A stretch of DNA of 64,000 nt from Pollenia angustigena (lineage: Eukaryota > Arthropoda > Insecta > Diptera > Polleniidae): positions 227,973,803 to 228,037,802 of the forward strand of contig OV884059.1 of assembly GCA_930367215.1 (NCBI GenBank), given 5' to 3'. Below the pieces are notes generated by a model. The model saw nothing but the letters and a program-made list of their open reading frames with translations. It did not search any database and was not told the origin of the DNA. Position 1 is the stretch's first letter. The number at the start of each line of letters is the position of its first letter. Below, piece after piece: positions 54,771 to 64,000 of the stretch. The position numbers and the translations under genes were made by a program.

Positions 54771-56342
54771 ATGGATTCCATTCCGCCTATTGCGGATATT
54801 GATCCGTGTGAAAACTTGCCTCCTGATAAATGTTCGTCTAAGGATTATTCGGCTTTTCAAAAGAATGATAAATGCAAATCCGCCAATGTTCAATCTCCTT
54901 GTGGCACAATCAAGAAGACGTTTTGCGTAAGTCCTGACAAATTCGATCAGCCAATGTGTTCCAATGCCAAGATAATTGACAACGTGAAGATTCCCCACGA
55001 TTATTATTCGAAAAGAGATCAACCTTTTGATGTTCGTGGTTCAGCAAACGATATGAAGGAACTAATGGATTGTGAAAAATCACTTCTTTCAATGGTTTCA
55101 GGAGAGGAAGATGAATTTATCCCAGTAGCAAAACGCAAGAGAAAGGTAGATTTAACTAAATGTAAATTTAACAAGACACCAAACAGTGTACAATCTAAAG
55201 GGGGCAATTATAATCAAGACTCACAGAATAGGTATTCAATATTAGGAGAAATTGATTTTGAAAGAGATCAATGTAATGTGAAAAGAAAGGAGATATGTGT
55301 TGAAAAAGTTATTCCTTCAAAGGAGAAATCCTTCTGCCCACCTATATTCTTATTTAATGTTAACATCGAGAACTTAGTTGAACAGCTTAATTCGAAAAAC
55401 ATACATTATAAAATTGTAAACAGAAATAAATTTAGGAGCAAACTTTTCGTAAAAGATGCTGCTGTTCATGCAGAGATGATGCAAATATTAAGAGCCAAAA
55501 AAGTTGAGTCATATTCATATACTCCGTCGGAATTTAAACGTATAAGCTTGGTTTTACGCGGGGTATATTACAAGACCGATTTAAATTTGATCAAAACGGA
55601 AATAAATTTGTTAGTTCCCGATGTTGTAGAAAACGTTTCGAAATTTTCAACAACATTCTCAAAGAAAAATGGTTCTGATACGGGCTTGTTTTTAGTAACA
55701 TTATTTGCTGGTAAGTCAGCCTCGGAAATTATGGGGGTTAAATTCATTTTAAATCAGAAGATTACTTGGGAATCTCCAAAGTCTAAATTTCGGGAAATTC
55801 AATGTTGGCGTTGTCAGCATTGGGGACATACATCTCGAAATTGTAATAGACCATATGCGTGTGTCAAATGTGAATCAGATCATGCTCCAGGAGAATGCAA
55901 ATTCGTTCCTAGTAAAGAAAATTTACCATTTTGCATCAATTGTAAGCAACATGGTCACCCGTCCAACTTTCGCGGTTGCGTGGCCTACAAAAAATATGTA
56001 GAAATGAAAAAAAAGATTAAGGAAACTGTTAAGGATAAAAGGCAACGTGCCTCATCTAATGTGTTGAAAGTTGTTGAACATTCAAATGTTACTCATTCAA
56101 ACGGTTCATATGCTAGTTTGTTTAGGGGAAATTCCCCAGTTATGGTTAAGAAAACAAGCGTAAAAACACCTTTAATAGAAGAATTCCTAAATATTGCAAA
56201 AATTATTTGCCATCCGGAAACAGTTTCATTGGAAAACAAAGTTGAAAAGTTTATTAAAGAATACAAGTCTTTGTCAAAGGAAGATGCTAAAAAACAGTGT
56301 TTAGCATTGTTGGGTGAAGTAAAAAATACCTATGAACCATAA
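54771..56342 (+). CDS. LINE ORF1, gag-like nucleic-acid-binding protein
   Basis: ATG at 54771 (MDSIPPIADIDPCENLPPD) to TAA at 56340-56342, 523 codons. An upstream in-frame TTG at 54708 is not a eukaryotic start, so the ATG is preferred. The N-terminal 170 residues are polar with a basic stretch AKRKRKVDL. Residues about 215-340 resemble the region that precedes the zinc knuckles in Jockey-type gag proteins. Residues about 345-405 hold three cysteine knuckles: CWRCQHWGHTSRNC (CX2CX4HX4C), CVKCESDHAPGEC (CX2CX3HX4C) and CINCKQHGHPSNFRGC (CX2CX4HX6C). Such proteins coat the LINE RNA. The frame is fully open. It overlaps ORF2 by 11 nt. Confidence 0.9.
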   Translation: MDSIPPIADIDPCENLPPDKCSSKDYSAFQKNDKCKSANVQSPCGTIKKTFCVSPDKFDQPMCSNAKIIDNVKIPHDYYSKRDQPFDVRGSANDMKELMDCEKSLLSMVSGEEDEFIPVAKRKRKVDLTKCKFNKTPNSVQSKGGNYNQDSQNRYSILGEIDFERDQCNVKRKEICVEKVIPSKEKSFCPPIFLFNVNIENLVEQLNSKNIHYKIVNRNKFRSKLFVKDAAVHAEMMQILRAKKVESYSYTPSEFKRISLVLRGVYYKTDLNLIKTEINLLVPDVVENVSKFSTTFSKKNGSDTGLFLVTLFAGKSASEIMGVKFILNQKITWESPKSKFREIQCWRCQHWGHTSRNCNRPYACVKCESDHAPGECKFVPSKENLPFCINCKQHGHPSNFRGCVAYKKYVEMKKKIKETVKDKRQRASSNVLKVVEHSNVTHSNGSYASLFRGNSPVMVKKTSVKTPLIEEFLNIAKIICHPETVSLENKVEKFIKEYKSLSKEDAKKQCLALLGEVKNTYEP

Positions 56343-59240
56343 TGGATTTAAATTGTTAACATTTAATGTTCGATCGCTCGTAGAAGTAAGTCGAAGAATA
56401 GATCTTTTAAATACCTTTAGGAGATATGATATTGACATAGCTTTTGTCCAGGAAACTCATCTTAGCGGAAGACATAGAGTAATTTTAAATCAGTATTCAT
56501 TTATAAGAGATGCCAGCTCTCAAGGTGTAGCTATAGCCATAAAAAAATCATTTAAATTTGAAAGGATAGTATTGGATTTAGGTTTTCCACATATATTTAT
56601 ATGTATTGAATTAAAAATTGACAATGTAATCAAACAAATTTTGCTTGGATCAATTTATATTCCTTGTAACTTCAGTTCTTCACAATTAAATGTTGGTTTA
56701 TCCCGTTTAGCTAATATTTCACAGAGCTTTGATACATTTTTCATTGGTGGTGACTTCAATGCTCGTCATGTTTCTTGGGGAGACAGCATGAATAATGCTA
56801 ATGGTAATATATTTTTTAATTTTTTACAACAGAACTCAATGAATTTTGTTCGCATAACCAGCCTCTCTCCAACGTTTCCAAATTCTTCTTCATATCTCGA
56901 TCATTTTCTTGTGAGTCCCAATTGCGTAAACCATTTCAACCCTAATTTTGTGGTGACAAGTCTTCCAACATTTTCTGATCACTTTCCAATAAAACTTTAC
57001 TTAAAACTCCCAAATTTTGAAATAATTTTGAACCCTCCTTCTTTATATACATCTTTTAAAAATACGAATTGGGACAATTTTCGTAATGACGTTCGTCGTG
57101 ATATTATTTCAAACTTCCCAGATTGTAACAAAAATCTAATGAACTGTGAGATTGATGAACATATAAACAAATTTTCTACCATTATAAATGTAAATTCCAG
57201 TGAACACTCTGAACAAATAAATTGTGACAATCGGAAGTTTTTGATCTCAGATAGAATAAGAACTTTATTTAGAGTTAAGTACGCTTGGCAAAGAGATCTC
57301 AAAACAATATATATCATCGTTCTTTTAATCGTAATGGACCTGATTATTTATTTTTATCAAAACAAATTAAGTTACTTAGTATTATAATAAAAAGACAGGT
57401 TGAATTGGAGCAATCCAAATTGTTTGCGGATAAACTGAGGAATATTAAACCTGGTCCAAAAGCTCATAAGAATATTTATAATTTAATTGGATACAAAAAG
57501 AATACATCCATACGGGACATTTCCATTAATGGAATTCCATTAGAGGATGATTCCCAAAAACTTAATAAATTGAAAGAATTTTTTTCTGAAATTTATAGCG
57601 AAAAAACTTTTAACCGTGATACTTCCTTTATTGATAACAACATTCATAGCGTCACCTCCAGCTGTTACGAATATCAGTATCAATTTAATGAATCATTCTC
57701 TTCTTTAAACGCGGAAAATATTAATGATCTTACGAACTTAGAGCAGGTGTCAATTTATATAAAGAATTTAAACAATAAAAGGTCGAGTGGCATAGACAAT
57801 ATTTCTAACCACATATTGAAAAAACTACCATTAAAAGCTTTTCAATTTCTTACTGTTATATTTAATAACTGTTTAAATAACAGTTATTTTCCTATTGTAT
57901 GGAAAGCGTCAAAAATTGTTCCGATTCGCAAAAAAGGTGGTGGTAATGAATTGAATAATCTTCGGCCTATTTCCATACTTTCTAATCTGGGCAAACTTTT
58001 TGAAATTATAATCCGCGAGAAAATGGATTTGAATGTAAATTCCAGTTATATTCCAGAGTTGCAGTTTGAATTTAAGCTTGGCCATTCTACCTTAGATGCG
58101 TTGCTGAAATTTCAGAACGATGTGGTTGAAAATCTTCGCAAGCGTTACTGTACTGTTGCAGTTTCCTTAGATATTGAGAAGGCATTCGATCATGCCTACC
58201 ACAATGGAATTCTTAATAAAATGATTCAAATTGGCTTTAGCGCTTCTTTTATAAAATTGCTGAAAAGTTTTTTTTCCAATAGATCATTTCAAGTTTTTTA
58301 TAATAATAAATTCTCCGTTCAAGGCGATGTTAAATGTGGAGTTCCTCAGGGTTCTATTTTGGCACCACATCTATTCAACATCTTTATGTATGACTTTCCT
58401 CACGCTGTGGGTGTGTCCACGGGTCTGTTATATGCTGATGACGCTTTATTATATGCACACGATGAATCCCCAAGGGGAGCATTGTTTAAAGTTTCTGAGC
58501 ACTTGCAAGTTGTCAAGGCTTTTTACGATAACTAGGGATTAAAGATTAACACATCAAAGAGTGAAGCAATTTGCATCCGAAACGCTTCTGGGAAATGCAG
58601 AGGTTTTGTAGTTCCGGAGAGCAAGATGCTTCACCTTCAGCTTGAAGGGGTAGATATCCCAATAAGAGACAAAATAAAATATCTTGGTGTTCATTTTGGT
58701 AACCTTTTGAAATTTAATAAACATGCCCGTATCGTACTTGGAAAAGCATACCAAAAAATGGGAATTTTTTCAAAAATTTTAAAAAATAAAAACTTACCAA
58801 TGAGAACAAAACTTCTTCTGTATAAAACAAGTATTAGACCCGTCTTTTTGTATGCTTTTCCAATTTGGTTTAGCATTTCTCCTACTGTTTTGAAGGAATT
58901 TGAAATTTTCGAAAGAAAGGTGTTGAGGTGTTGCATCGGAAAATACTACCAATCTCCAAATAAAAGGTATTCAAATGTATTTGTATATTCGAAATCGAAA
59001 ATTATTCCTGTCGGGTTATATGTGTGTGACTTGATAAAACGATTTGTGCTTAGGGTTTTGGACCATGATAATGTTACTGTTAAAAGAATATATGACAGTC
59101 AAAGACTTTTTAATTGGTCTAACGTTAATTACTTATCGGCTATTGGTTATATTAATGAGCATCCTCCATCTTTTGATATAAACACTTCACTTCGTTGTGA
59201 ATTTTATGAAAGAACTAGTCCTGCTACTCATAGGGGATAA
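56332..59240 (+). pseudogene. LINE ORF2, endonuclease-reverse transcriptase, two lesions
   Basis: ATG at 56332 starts MNHNGFKLLTFNVRSL, followed by FVQETHL, GGDFNARHVSWGD and SDHFPIKL: the N, E, D.N and SDH motifs of an AP-like endonuclease that nicks the target DNA. Near 57310-57322 an (AT)n run contains an extra AT, shifting the frame. The RT continues in 57285-58535 with IVPIRKKGGGNELNNLRPIS, SLDIEKAFDHAYHNGIL, VPQGSILAPHLFNIFMYDF and the catalytic LLYADDALLY. At 58533-58535 a TAG replaces an expected TGG (DN-stop-GLKIN). The C-terminus resumes to 59240 (KIKYLGVHFGNLL, VFLYAFPIWF). No RNase H domain. Without the two lesions it would be one protein of about 970 residues. The last 3' coding part is otherwise intact. 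Confidence 0.88.
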
Positions 59241-59573
59241 CAATGTTAATTTTGTTTAAGATTTTATAATACTAGTTTTAAGTTTAGTTTTAAGTTATTT
59301 TTAAGATTATTTTGGAGTGAATATAGAACTTTCTCCAAATATGAAAGCTCCGGGAGCAAGAGCGTGCACTAATTTCTATAACTGATTTTATCATTTAATT
59401 AATTTCTATTGTCTGTAAAGCTTGGTGCTGAATTCCTGTTACTGTAAATTAAGATATTACATTATAGTCTTAAGTTTTTTCCTTCTAATATTATAATAAT
59501 TTTAAGTGTGTTTTCAAAAAAGAATTATAAAAAGTCTCAATAAATTAAAAACTTAAAAACTATTGGCCTTGAG

Positions 59574-60145
59574 CTCAAAATAAAAGCATTTTTTTTATTT
59601 TACAATTTATATAAAATAAATATTCAAACCAAATTTGGTCCTCCTATCTCATATGGTATGAGCGCTTTTGTGCCAAAACCAATATTTCGGGAAGAACAAG
59701 GTAGTTATTTGTCTGTTACTAAGTGTTAAAATAACTCAGTTTCAGACATATAATTTTTATTCATAATTGGGTTGATAACTTCCTTTCTCTTCCCAAAATA
59801 ATGCTTTTGACACAATAGCGCCCATACCATGTATGTCTATATCGGATGAATGTTAAAAATTTAAGAATTTTATTAAACCGCCATATATCGACCACTTTGC
59901 GCGAAATTATCGTATGTTACAAAGACCAAATTTTACAGGAGAGCCATTTTTATACTTTTATCTGCTATCACTTGCAATATAAATATGAAAATATACAAGT
60001 GGAATTCGCCTACAATATTTTGTCAGGCGACGTTTCTTTGAATGTAGAACAAGATTGCATCAAAACCCCAATTTAAAAAAAATTGGCATACACGATAATT
60101 TATGTTTGGTTGAAATTCTTAAATTTGGCTGCTGCAGCGCCTAGG
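59574..60145. other. No recognisable feature
   Basis: AT-rich; a small frame at 59846-60076 has no motif. No supported gene. Confidence 0.5.
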
Positions 60146-60153
60146 ATGCCCAT

Positions 60154-61329
60154 TAGGGTGGTCACAAGAAATCAATGTTGGATTTTCCATCGGCGCAATC
60201 CCCTAATATGTGCCAATAGCATAAAAAATGCGATTGATAAAGTTTCAGCTTAATCGAATAACGCTAACATGTGCCTCATTGAGAATAAATTAAGGAAAAA
60301 CAGCGATTTTTCACTAAAATTCGTATTTCCTTGCCTTTATAACCGAAACCATTTATTCTACGAACCTAAGTAGAGTCTTGTTTTATAGGAAATTTTATTC
60401 TTATTAATTTTGATATTGATAGTTTTGTTCCTTATACCAATAGATAAAGTGGTATTGCATTAATTAAGGACAAAGAAATACGAATTTTAGTGAAAAATCA
60501 CTGTTTTTCCCAAAGTTATGCTCAATGAGGCACGTGTTGGCGTTATCCGATTATTCTGAAACTTTTTCAATCGGATTTTCTAGGCTATTGGAATATTTTG
60601 GAGGGGTGCAGCCAACAACAAAAAATTTACCATATCTTGTAACGACACTAATAGGATGGTTACCAGAAATCAATGCTGGATTTTCCGTCGGGGCACACCC
60701 CTAATATGTGCCAATAGGATAGAAAATGCGATTGATGCAGTTTCAGCCCAATCGGATTACGCTAACATGTGTCTCATTGAGCATTAATTAAGAAAAACAG
60801 CGATTTTTCACTAAAATTCGTATTTTTTTATCTTTATAACTGAAACCATTCATTCTACGAACCTGAGTCGAGTCTAGTTTTATAGGAAATTTTATTCTTA
60901 TTAATTTTGATTTTAATAGTTTTGTTCCTTTTACCAATAGATAAAGAGATATTTAGCATTAAATGAGGACAAAGAAATACGTTTTCCACTAAAATTTGTA
61001 TTTCTTTGTCCTTAAAATTATTGCTAAATATCTCTTTATCTATTGGTATAAGGAACAAAACTATCAATATCAAAATTAATAAGAATAAAATTTCCTATAA
61101 AACAAGACTCTACTTAGGTTCGTAGAATAAATGGTTTCGGTTATAAAGGCAAGGAAATACGAATTTTAGTGAAAAATCGCTGTTTTTCCTTAATTTATTC
61201 TCAATGAGGCACATGTTAGCGTTACCCGATTAAGCTGAAACTTTGACAATCGCATTTTTTATGCTATTGGCACATATAATGGTGTTGCGCCGAATGAAAA
61301 TCCAACATTGATTTCTTGTGACCACCCTA
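60154..61329. mobile_element. 1,176-bp palindromic MITE with 8-bp TSD
   Basis: Starts TAGGGTGGTCACAAGAAATC and ends GATTTCTTGTGACCACCCTA. ATGCCCAT is duplicated exactly at 60146-60153 and 61330-61337. The interior has two successive units of similar layout (starting 60154 and about 60645), each of which folds back on itself, so the element is a tandem of palindromes within a larger inverted repeat. 8-bp duplication and TAGGG.TGG ends fit hAT (P-type elements also duplicate 8 bp). Non-coding. Confidence 0.88.
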
Positions 61330-61519
61330 ATGCCCATAGATGGGTAAAATGTATGAGCAACCACACTTTATTTTTTATCTCAATCATTTATTTCTACGCG
61401 CTATCTCCATTCTTTGAGGGGGCTCTCAAACAAAATGTTCAATGCAGACTAGAGATATATTGAAGAAAAAGTCCCATAAATGCCCAGGAGTTGCCCCTAG
61501 GTGGGATCAAATATATGAC

Positions 61520-61570
61520 CGACGCACAGTGGGAAATTTTACGAGAAGGCGGTCAAAATTCCATAACTTT
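61520..61570 (+). repeat. Candidate Transib-type terminus with RSS-like heptamer
   Basis: CGACG (61520-61524) is immediately followed by CACAGTG (61525-61531), then GGAAATTTTACG, then 23 nt after the heptamer AAAATTCCA. Transib elements duplicate 5-bp CGNCG targets and end in CACWATG-like heptamers related to V(D)J signals. It lies about 570 bp beyond the C-terminal end of the RAG1-like relic that follows. The other terminus was not found. Confidence 0.5.
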
Positions 61571-61579
61571 TGACTGGAT

Positions 61580-62094
61580 CGGTATTTTTTATGCGATTTT
61601 TTTTTGCTCGATAGGTGCGATGTTAGGCTTTAATTTGCGCTATAAAACGTAAAATTCGATTCATAGGAGCAAAAGTTATGGGGAGTTCAAAATGCATTTT
61701 CATTTTTTTGTTGAGTTTCGGTGTAAAAGTTGAATATTTCAAATATGATTTTTTTATAATTTATCATTATTTCTCTTGTATTTTACAACTGATACTTATT
61801 TTTTATTGTCGAACTTAGATCCTGTCAGAAAATGCCAATATTTGGCCTCTGTAAATTTTTTAGTCCCAATATTCACAGGGGCCAAAGGTTGACTTTTTTT
61901 GGGACGAGACGAGTTGTTATAAGGATAAAACTGAAAAGGAATATTTTAAAAAATGCCCAAAAAGCATTCTTGGCTATCGATAACATTTTAGGTAATTCAA
62001 CTTTTATTTTTGGTTTGAGATGTATGTCTATTTTACTTTTATATATTAATACAAATATATGTATACTTAAATCAAAAACAAATTATAATCTATA
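61580..62094. other. Probable 3' non-coding part of the Transib-like element
   Basis: No protein motif. Contains ATAACTTTTGACTGG and GCAAAAGTTATGGGGAGTTC, a near-repeat about 100 bp apart. Assignment rests on position between the candidate terminus and the coding relic. Confidence 0.35.
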
Positions 62095-63660
62095 AACAAT
62101 TTTAAATTTAACAATATTAGTAAAAATTTCTTCTAAATAGCTTTGGGTTTCATTTTCCAGAAGTTGTTTAGCTTCTTCCTCTAATTCGATTGAGGTTGAT
62201 TTCCATTTTTGTCGAATACTGGACATATATGGATCTGATGTGCACAACAAAATAGTAATAAGATCTTCATTAGTACAACATCTAGACATTTTTCTTGTGT
62301 TATGCTCGCGGAAGAATCTGTAGTCTTTGTTCCTTTTTTCTTGCGCTTCTTCAGATCTCCAATTGGTAGCATATTGTGTTGAACTATTTGCTCCCCATGG
62401 TATAAAATTTTATGAACTGTGGTTGGCATATGTCTCCAAGAGTATTTTTTTTTAAAGAATTGCTGTTTCATTTGCATACTAGCCAAATTTTTTTGCATTT
62501 ATCTTTCTGCTACATGATATAACTTGTAAAATGATCTGGAATCGTCTTATTTATTCAAAATGTACTTCTGTGATAGATGCTGCAGTTTCTGGATCGGAAA
62601 AGAATCTCCTTGCAGTGTTTCCATCATTTGAATTTCCTTCTCCTTGTTTTGGCTGATCAATTGAAGCACAGCCGCGAATAACGTTTTAAGTTACAAAATA
62701 ATAATTTTTCAGGAGAGCAAAAAAACGTTTTTTGACAAGCAGCATTATTTGTTTTAAAAATTTTTTTTTCTATTATTTAAAATAGTGATAATAAAAACTT
62801 TAATGCAAAAGGCTTTTAAAACATTATTCCGCACTGCAAAACCATTTCGGTTTCATCATTATGTTAGTAACTTGCAATGTTCTTCCACTGGCTGACACTT
62901 TGTACGCCATTTTGAAGGCGTTAAGGTGCATAGTTTTGGTTGATTTGATGTTTAAACTGTGTAAGAGAGTAAAGTCAACGTTTATCTGCAAAAAAACAGT
63001 TTTTGCAAAATGTGGCGTTTACAACGTTTTTCGCGGCTGTGCTTCAATTATAAGGCCTAGGTGAAGGTATTTTTCTTGAATTTGTTTTTTGTTTGCTTCC
63101 TTTTTTCCACATTTACTTTGTTTTTTCTCACTGTTTCGCCTAACGGGCCAAATTCCAAATCATTACCCAATTTAAGAATATGCTCCATAAAACTAATTCT
63201 GGTATGAAGAGGGGATATTCCAAATTCGTATGCTTCATTGAAACTATTGTCTTGTGATGGGGTTGGCTTAATTGACTTGATGTCTTTTGGCATATGGTAC
63301 AGCTTGACGAAGACTTTGTTTCGGTTAATGCTTGTGCAACTTTTCCATCGATCATTGTAAGGAACATTTGGAAATTAAATTCAATGCATTGGTCATCAAA
63401 TTTAAATATTGCCGGTTAAAGTTATTTAATTTGATCTTTTATTTTTAGTTTATTATTTAGTCTATTTATGTCGCCTATTCGTTTTGCAGCATCCGTTCAC
63501 CCACAATAAGTTCATAACAATGGCAATACCTTTACCTTCTCCAAATTAATTGATAACCTGACGTGCTAGATAATTTATGAGGCCTAAACTGCTTTATTTG
63601 CCGAAAATTCTTTAAGACTCATCTTCTTTAATTTCAGTAATGTTTCCTTGCAGGACTTAT
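62095..63660 (-). pseudogene. Transib/RAG1-like transposase relic 2 (second and third catalytic regions)
   Basis: Minus strand, in order from 63660: LLKLKKMSLKEFSANKAV, then STSGYQLIW and YELIVGERML (N-terminal part). An internal deletion removes the first catalytic region. Then FLTMIDGKVAQALTETK, SSSSCTICQ (the D followed by C-x2-C, as around RAG1 D708 and C727/C730), YEFGISPLHTRISFMEHIL and QIQEKYLHLGLI. After a 383-bp MITE come DQPKQGEGNSNDGNTARRFF, MPTTVHKILYHGEQIV and, one frameshift later, SEEAQEKRNKDYRFFREH. That block aligns with the RAG1 stretch bearing the third catalytic residue (E962). It ends NEDLITILLCTSDPYMSSI. At least four frame changes, an insertion and a deletion: a dead copy. 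The family call rests on matching motif order over the whole core. Confidence 0.72.
62663..63045. mobile_element. 383-bp MITE with AATT target duplication in relic 2
   Basis: Ends GAAGCACAGCCGCGA and TCGCGGCTGTGCTTC are exact inverted repeats. AATT is on both sides (62659-62662, 63046-63049). Removing it with one AATT joins GLI to IDQPKQG in frame on the minus strand. Confidence 0.88.
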
Positions 63661-64000
63661 TTTTTGAACCGAATATCTTATCTTAGGTCACAGAAATTGC
63701 TGTAGTTCGCAAGGTCGTATCCAGACGTGTGTACAATGGGGTATAGAAATGTAGGTTAGATTCTGGACTGCAAGAGAGTATAGATTTTTTTTGACGCGTT
63801 TTGACGGGCAGGACTTATGCTCTATAAAGTAGGCAATTTCCGGGAAATTTTGACATAAAAAAAAAAAAAAAAATTTAATAGTTTTAGAGGTCGCAGAGTT
63901 TAATGCTTTAAACCACGTATAGCTAATAAAATAAACTAATACACAAAACTTATTCTGTCACAAAATCTTAAAAAACAAAAAAGTTATGAGCATTTCAACT
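63661..64000. other. No recognisable feature to window end
   Basis: May include the 5' part of relic 2, but no motif or terminal repeat is visible. AT-rich near the end. Confidence 0.45.

Larger units (their letters stand above)
54610..59557 (+). mobile_element. Full-length Jockey-clade LINE, 4.95 kb
   Basis: The 16-bp direct repeat AACTATTGGCCTTGAG lies at 54594-54609 and 59558-59573. The element contains a 160-bp 5' UTR, ORF1 (zinc knuckles), ORF2 (AP endonuclease plus RT, no RNase H seen), a 320-bp 3' UTR with AATAAA at about 59540 and an A-rich tail. The order, the 10-nt ORF overlap region and the lack of RNase H fit the Jockey clade of arthropod LINEs. An untruncated 5' end and only two coding lesions suggest fairly recent insertion. 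Confidence 0.88.

Overview
This looks like TE-dense, AT-rich intergenic or heterochromatic DNA from a brachyceran fly, possibly a calyptrate. The reasons are many decayed mariner, hAT and Transib/RAG1-like elements, a Jockey-clade LINE, an RTE-like LINE, Helitron/DINE-like repeats carrying the dipteran GTCCGTCTG-type motif, tRNA-derived SINE-like units and dozens of palindromic MITEs. I see no prokaryotic gene organisation, rRNA, confident functional tRNA, CRISPR array or complete host gene. The only host-gene-like signal is a 39-codon minus-strand frame near 45.1 kb followed by a poly(A) signal. Nearly all other short open frames are noise in AT-rich DNA.

Layout. 1-0.5 kb: end of a TE-associated protein relic. 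2.7-12 kb: hAT-type MITEs (8-bp target duplications), palindromic MITEs, a perfect-looking hairpin, tandem pairs. 12.4-16 kb: 114-bp and 153-bp tandem arrays and DINE-like repeats. 15.9-18.3 kb: a Transib/RAG1-like relic cut by a mariner and a 1-kb hAT element. 19-24.4 kb: MITEs, a Myb/SANT-like exon pair, a Helitron-like element, a deleted mariner. 25.0-27.6 kb: a three-level nest (long-TIR MITE, then a 5'-truncated RTE-like LINE, then a 500-bp MITE). 28-37.4 kb: foldback and palindromic elements. 38.6-41.3 kb: a second three-level nest (mariner, then hAT, then MITE). 42-50 kb: hAT transposase relics, mariner remnants with a TTAA-type insertion, and a 1.2-kb insertion with a 16-bp target duplication that holds a SINE-like unit. 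50.6-54.5 kb: foldback family, 53-bp minisatellite, second SINE-like unit. 54.6-59.6 kb: a full-length Jockey-clade LINE with a 16-bp target duplication and only two obvious coding lesions. 60.2-61.3 kb: a palindromic hAT-type MITE. 61.5-63.7 kb: a second Transib/RAG1-like relic.

The most notable result is the pair of RAG1-like relics. They sit in the same orientation and keep complementary parts of the RAG1-type catalytic core. Each is followed, about 0.6 kb beyond the coding remnant, by a CACAGTG heptamer resembling a recombination signal. Much of the rest is explained by insertions whose target duplications I could read directly, so a relative order of events can be reconstructed.
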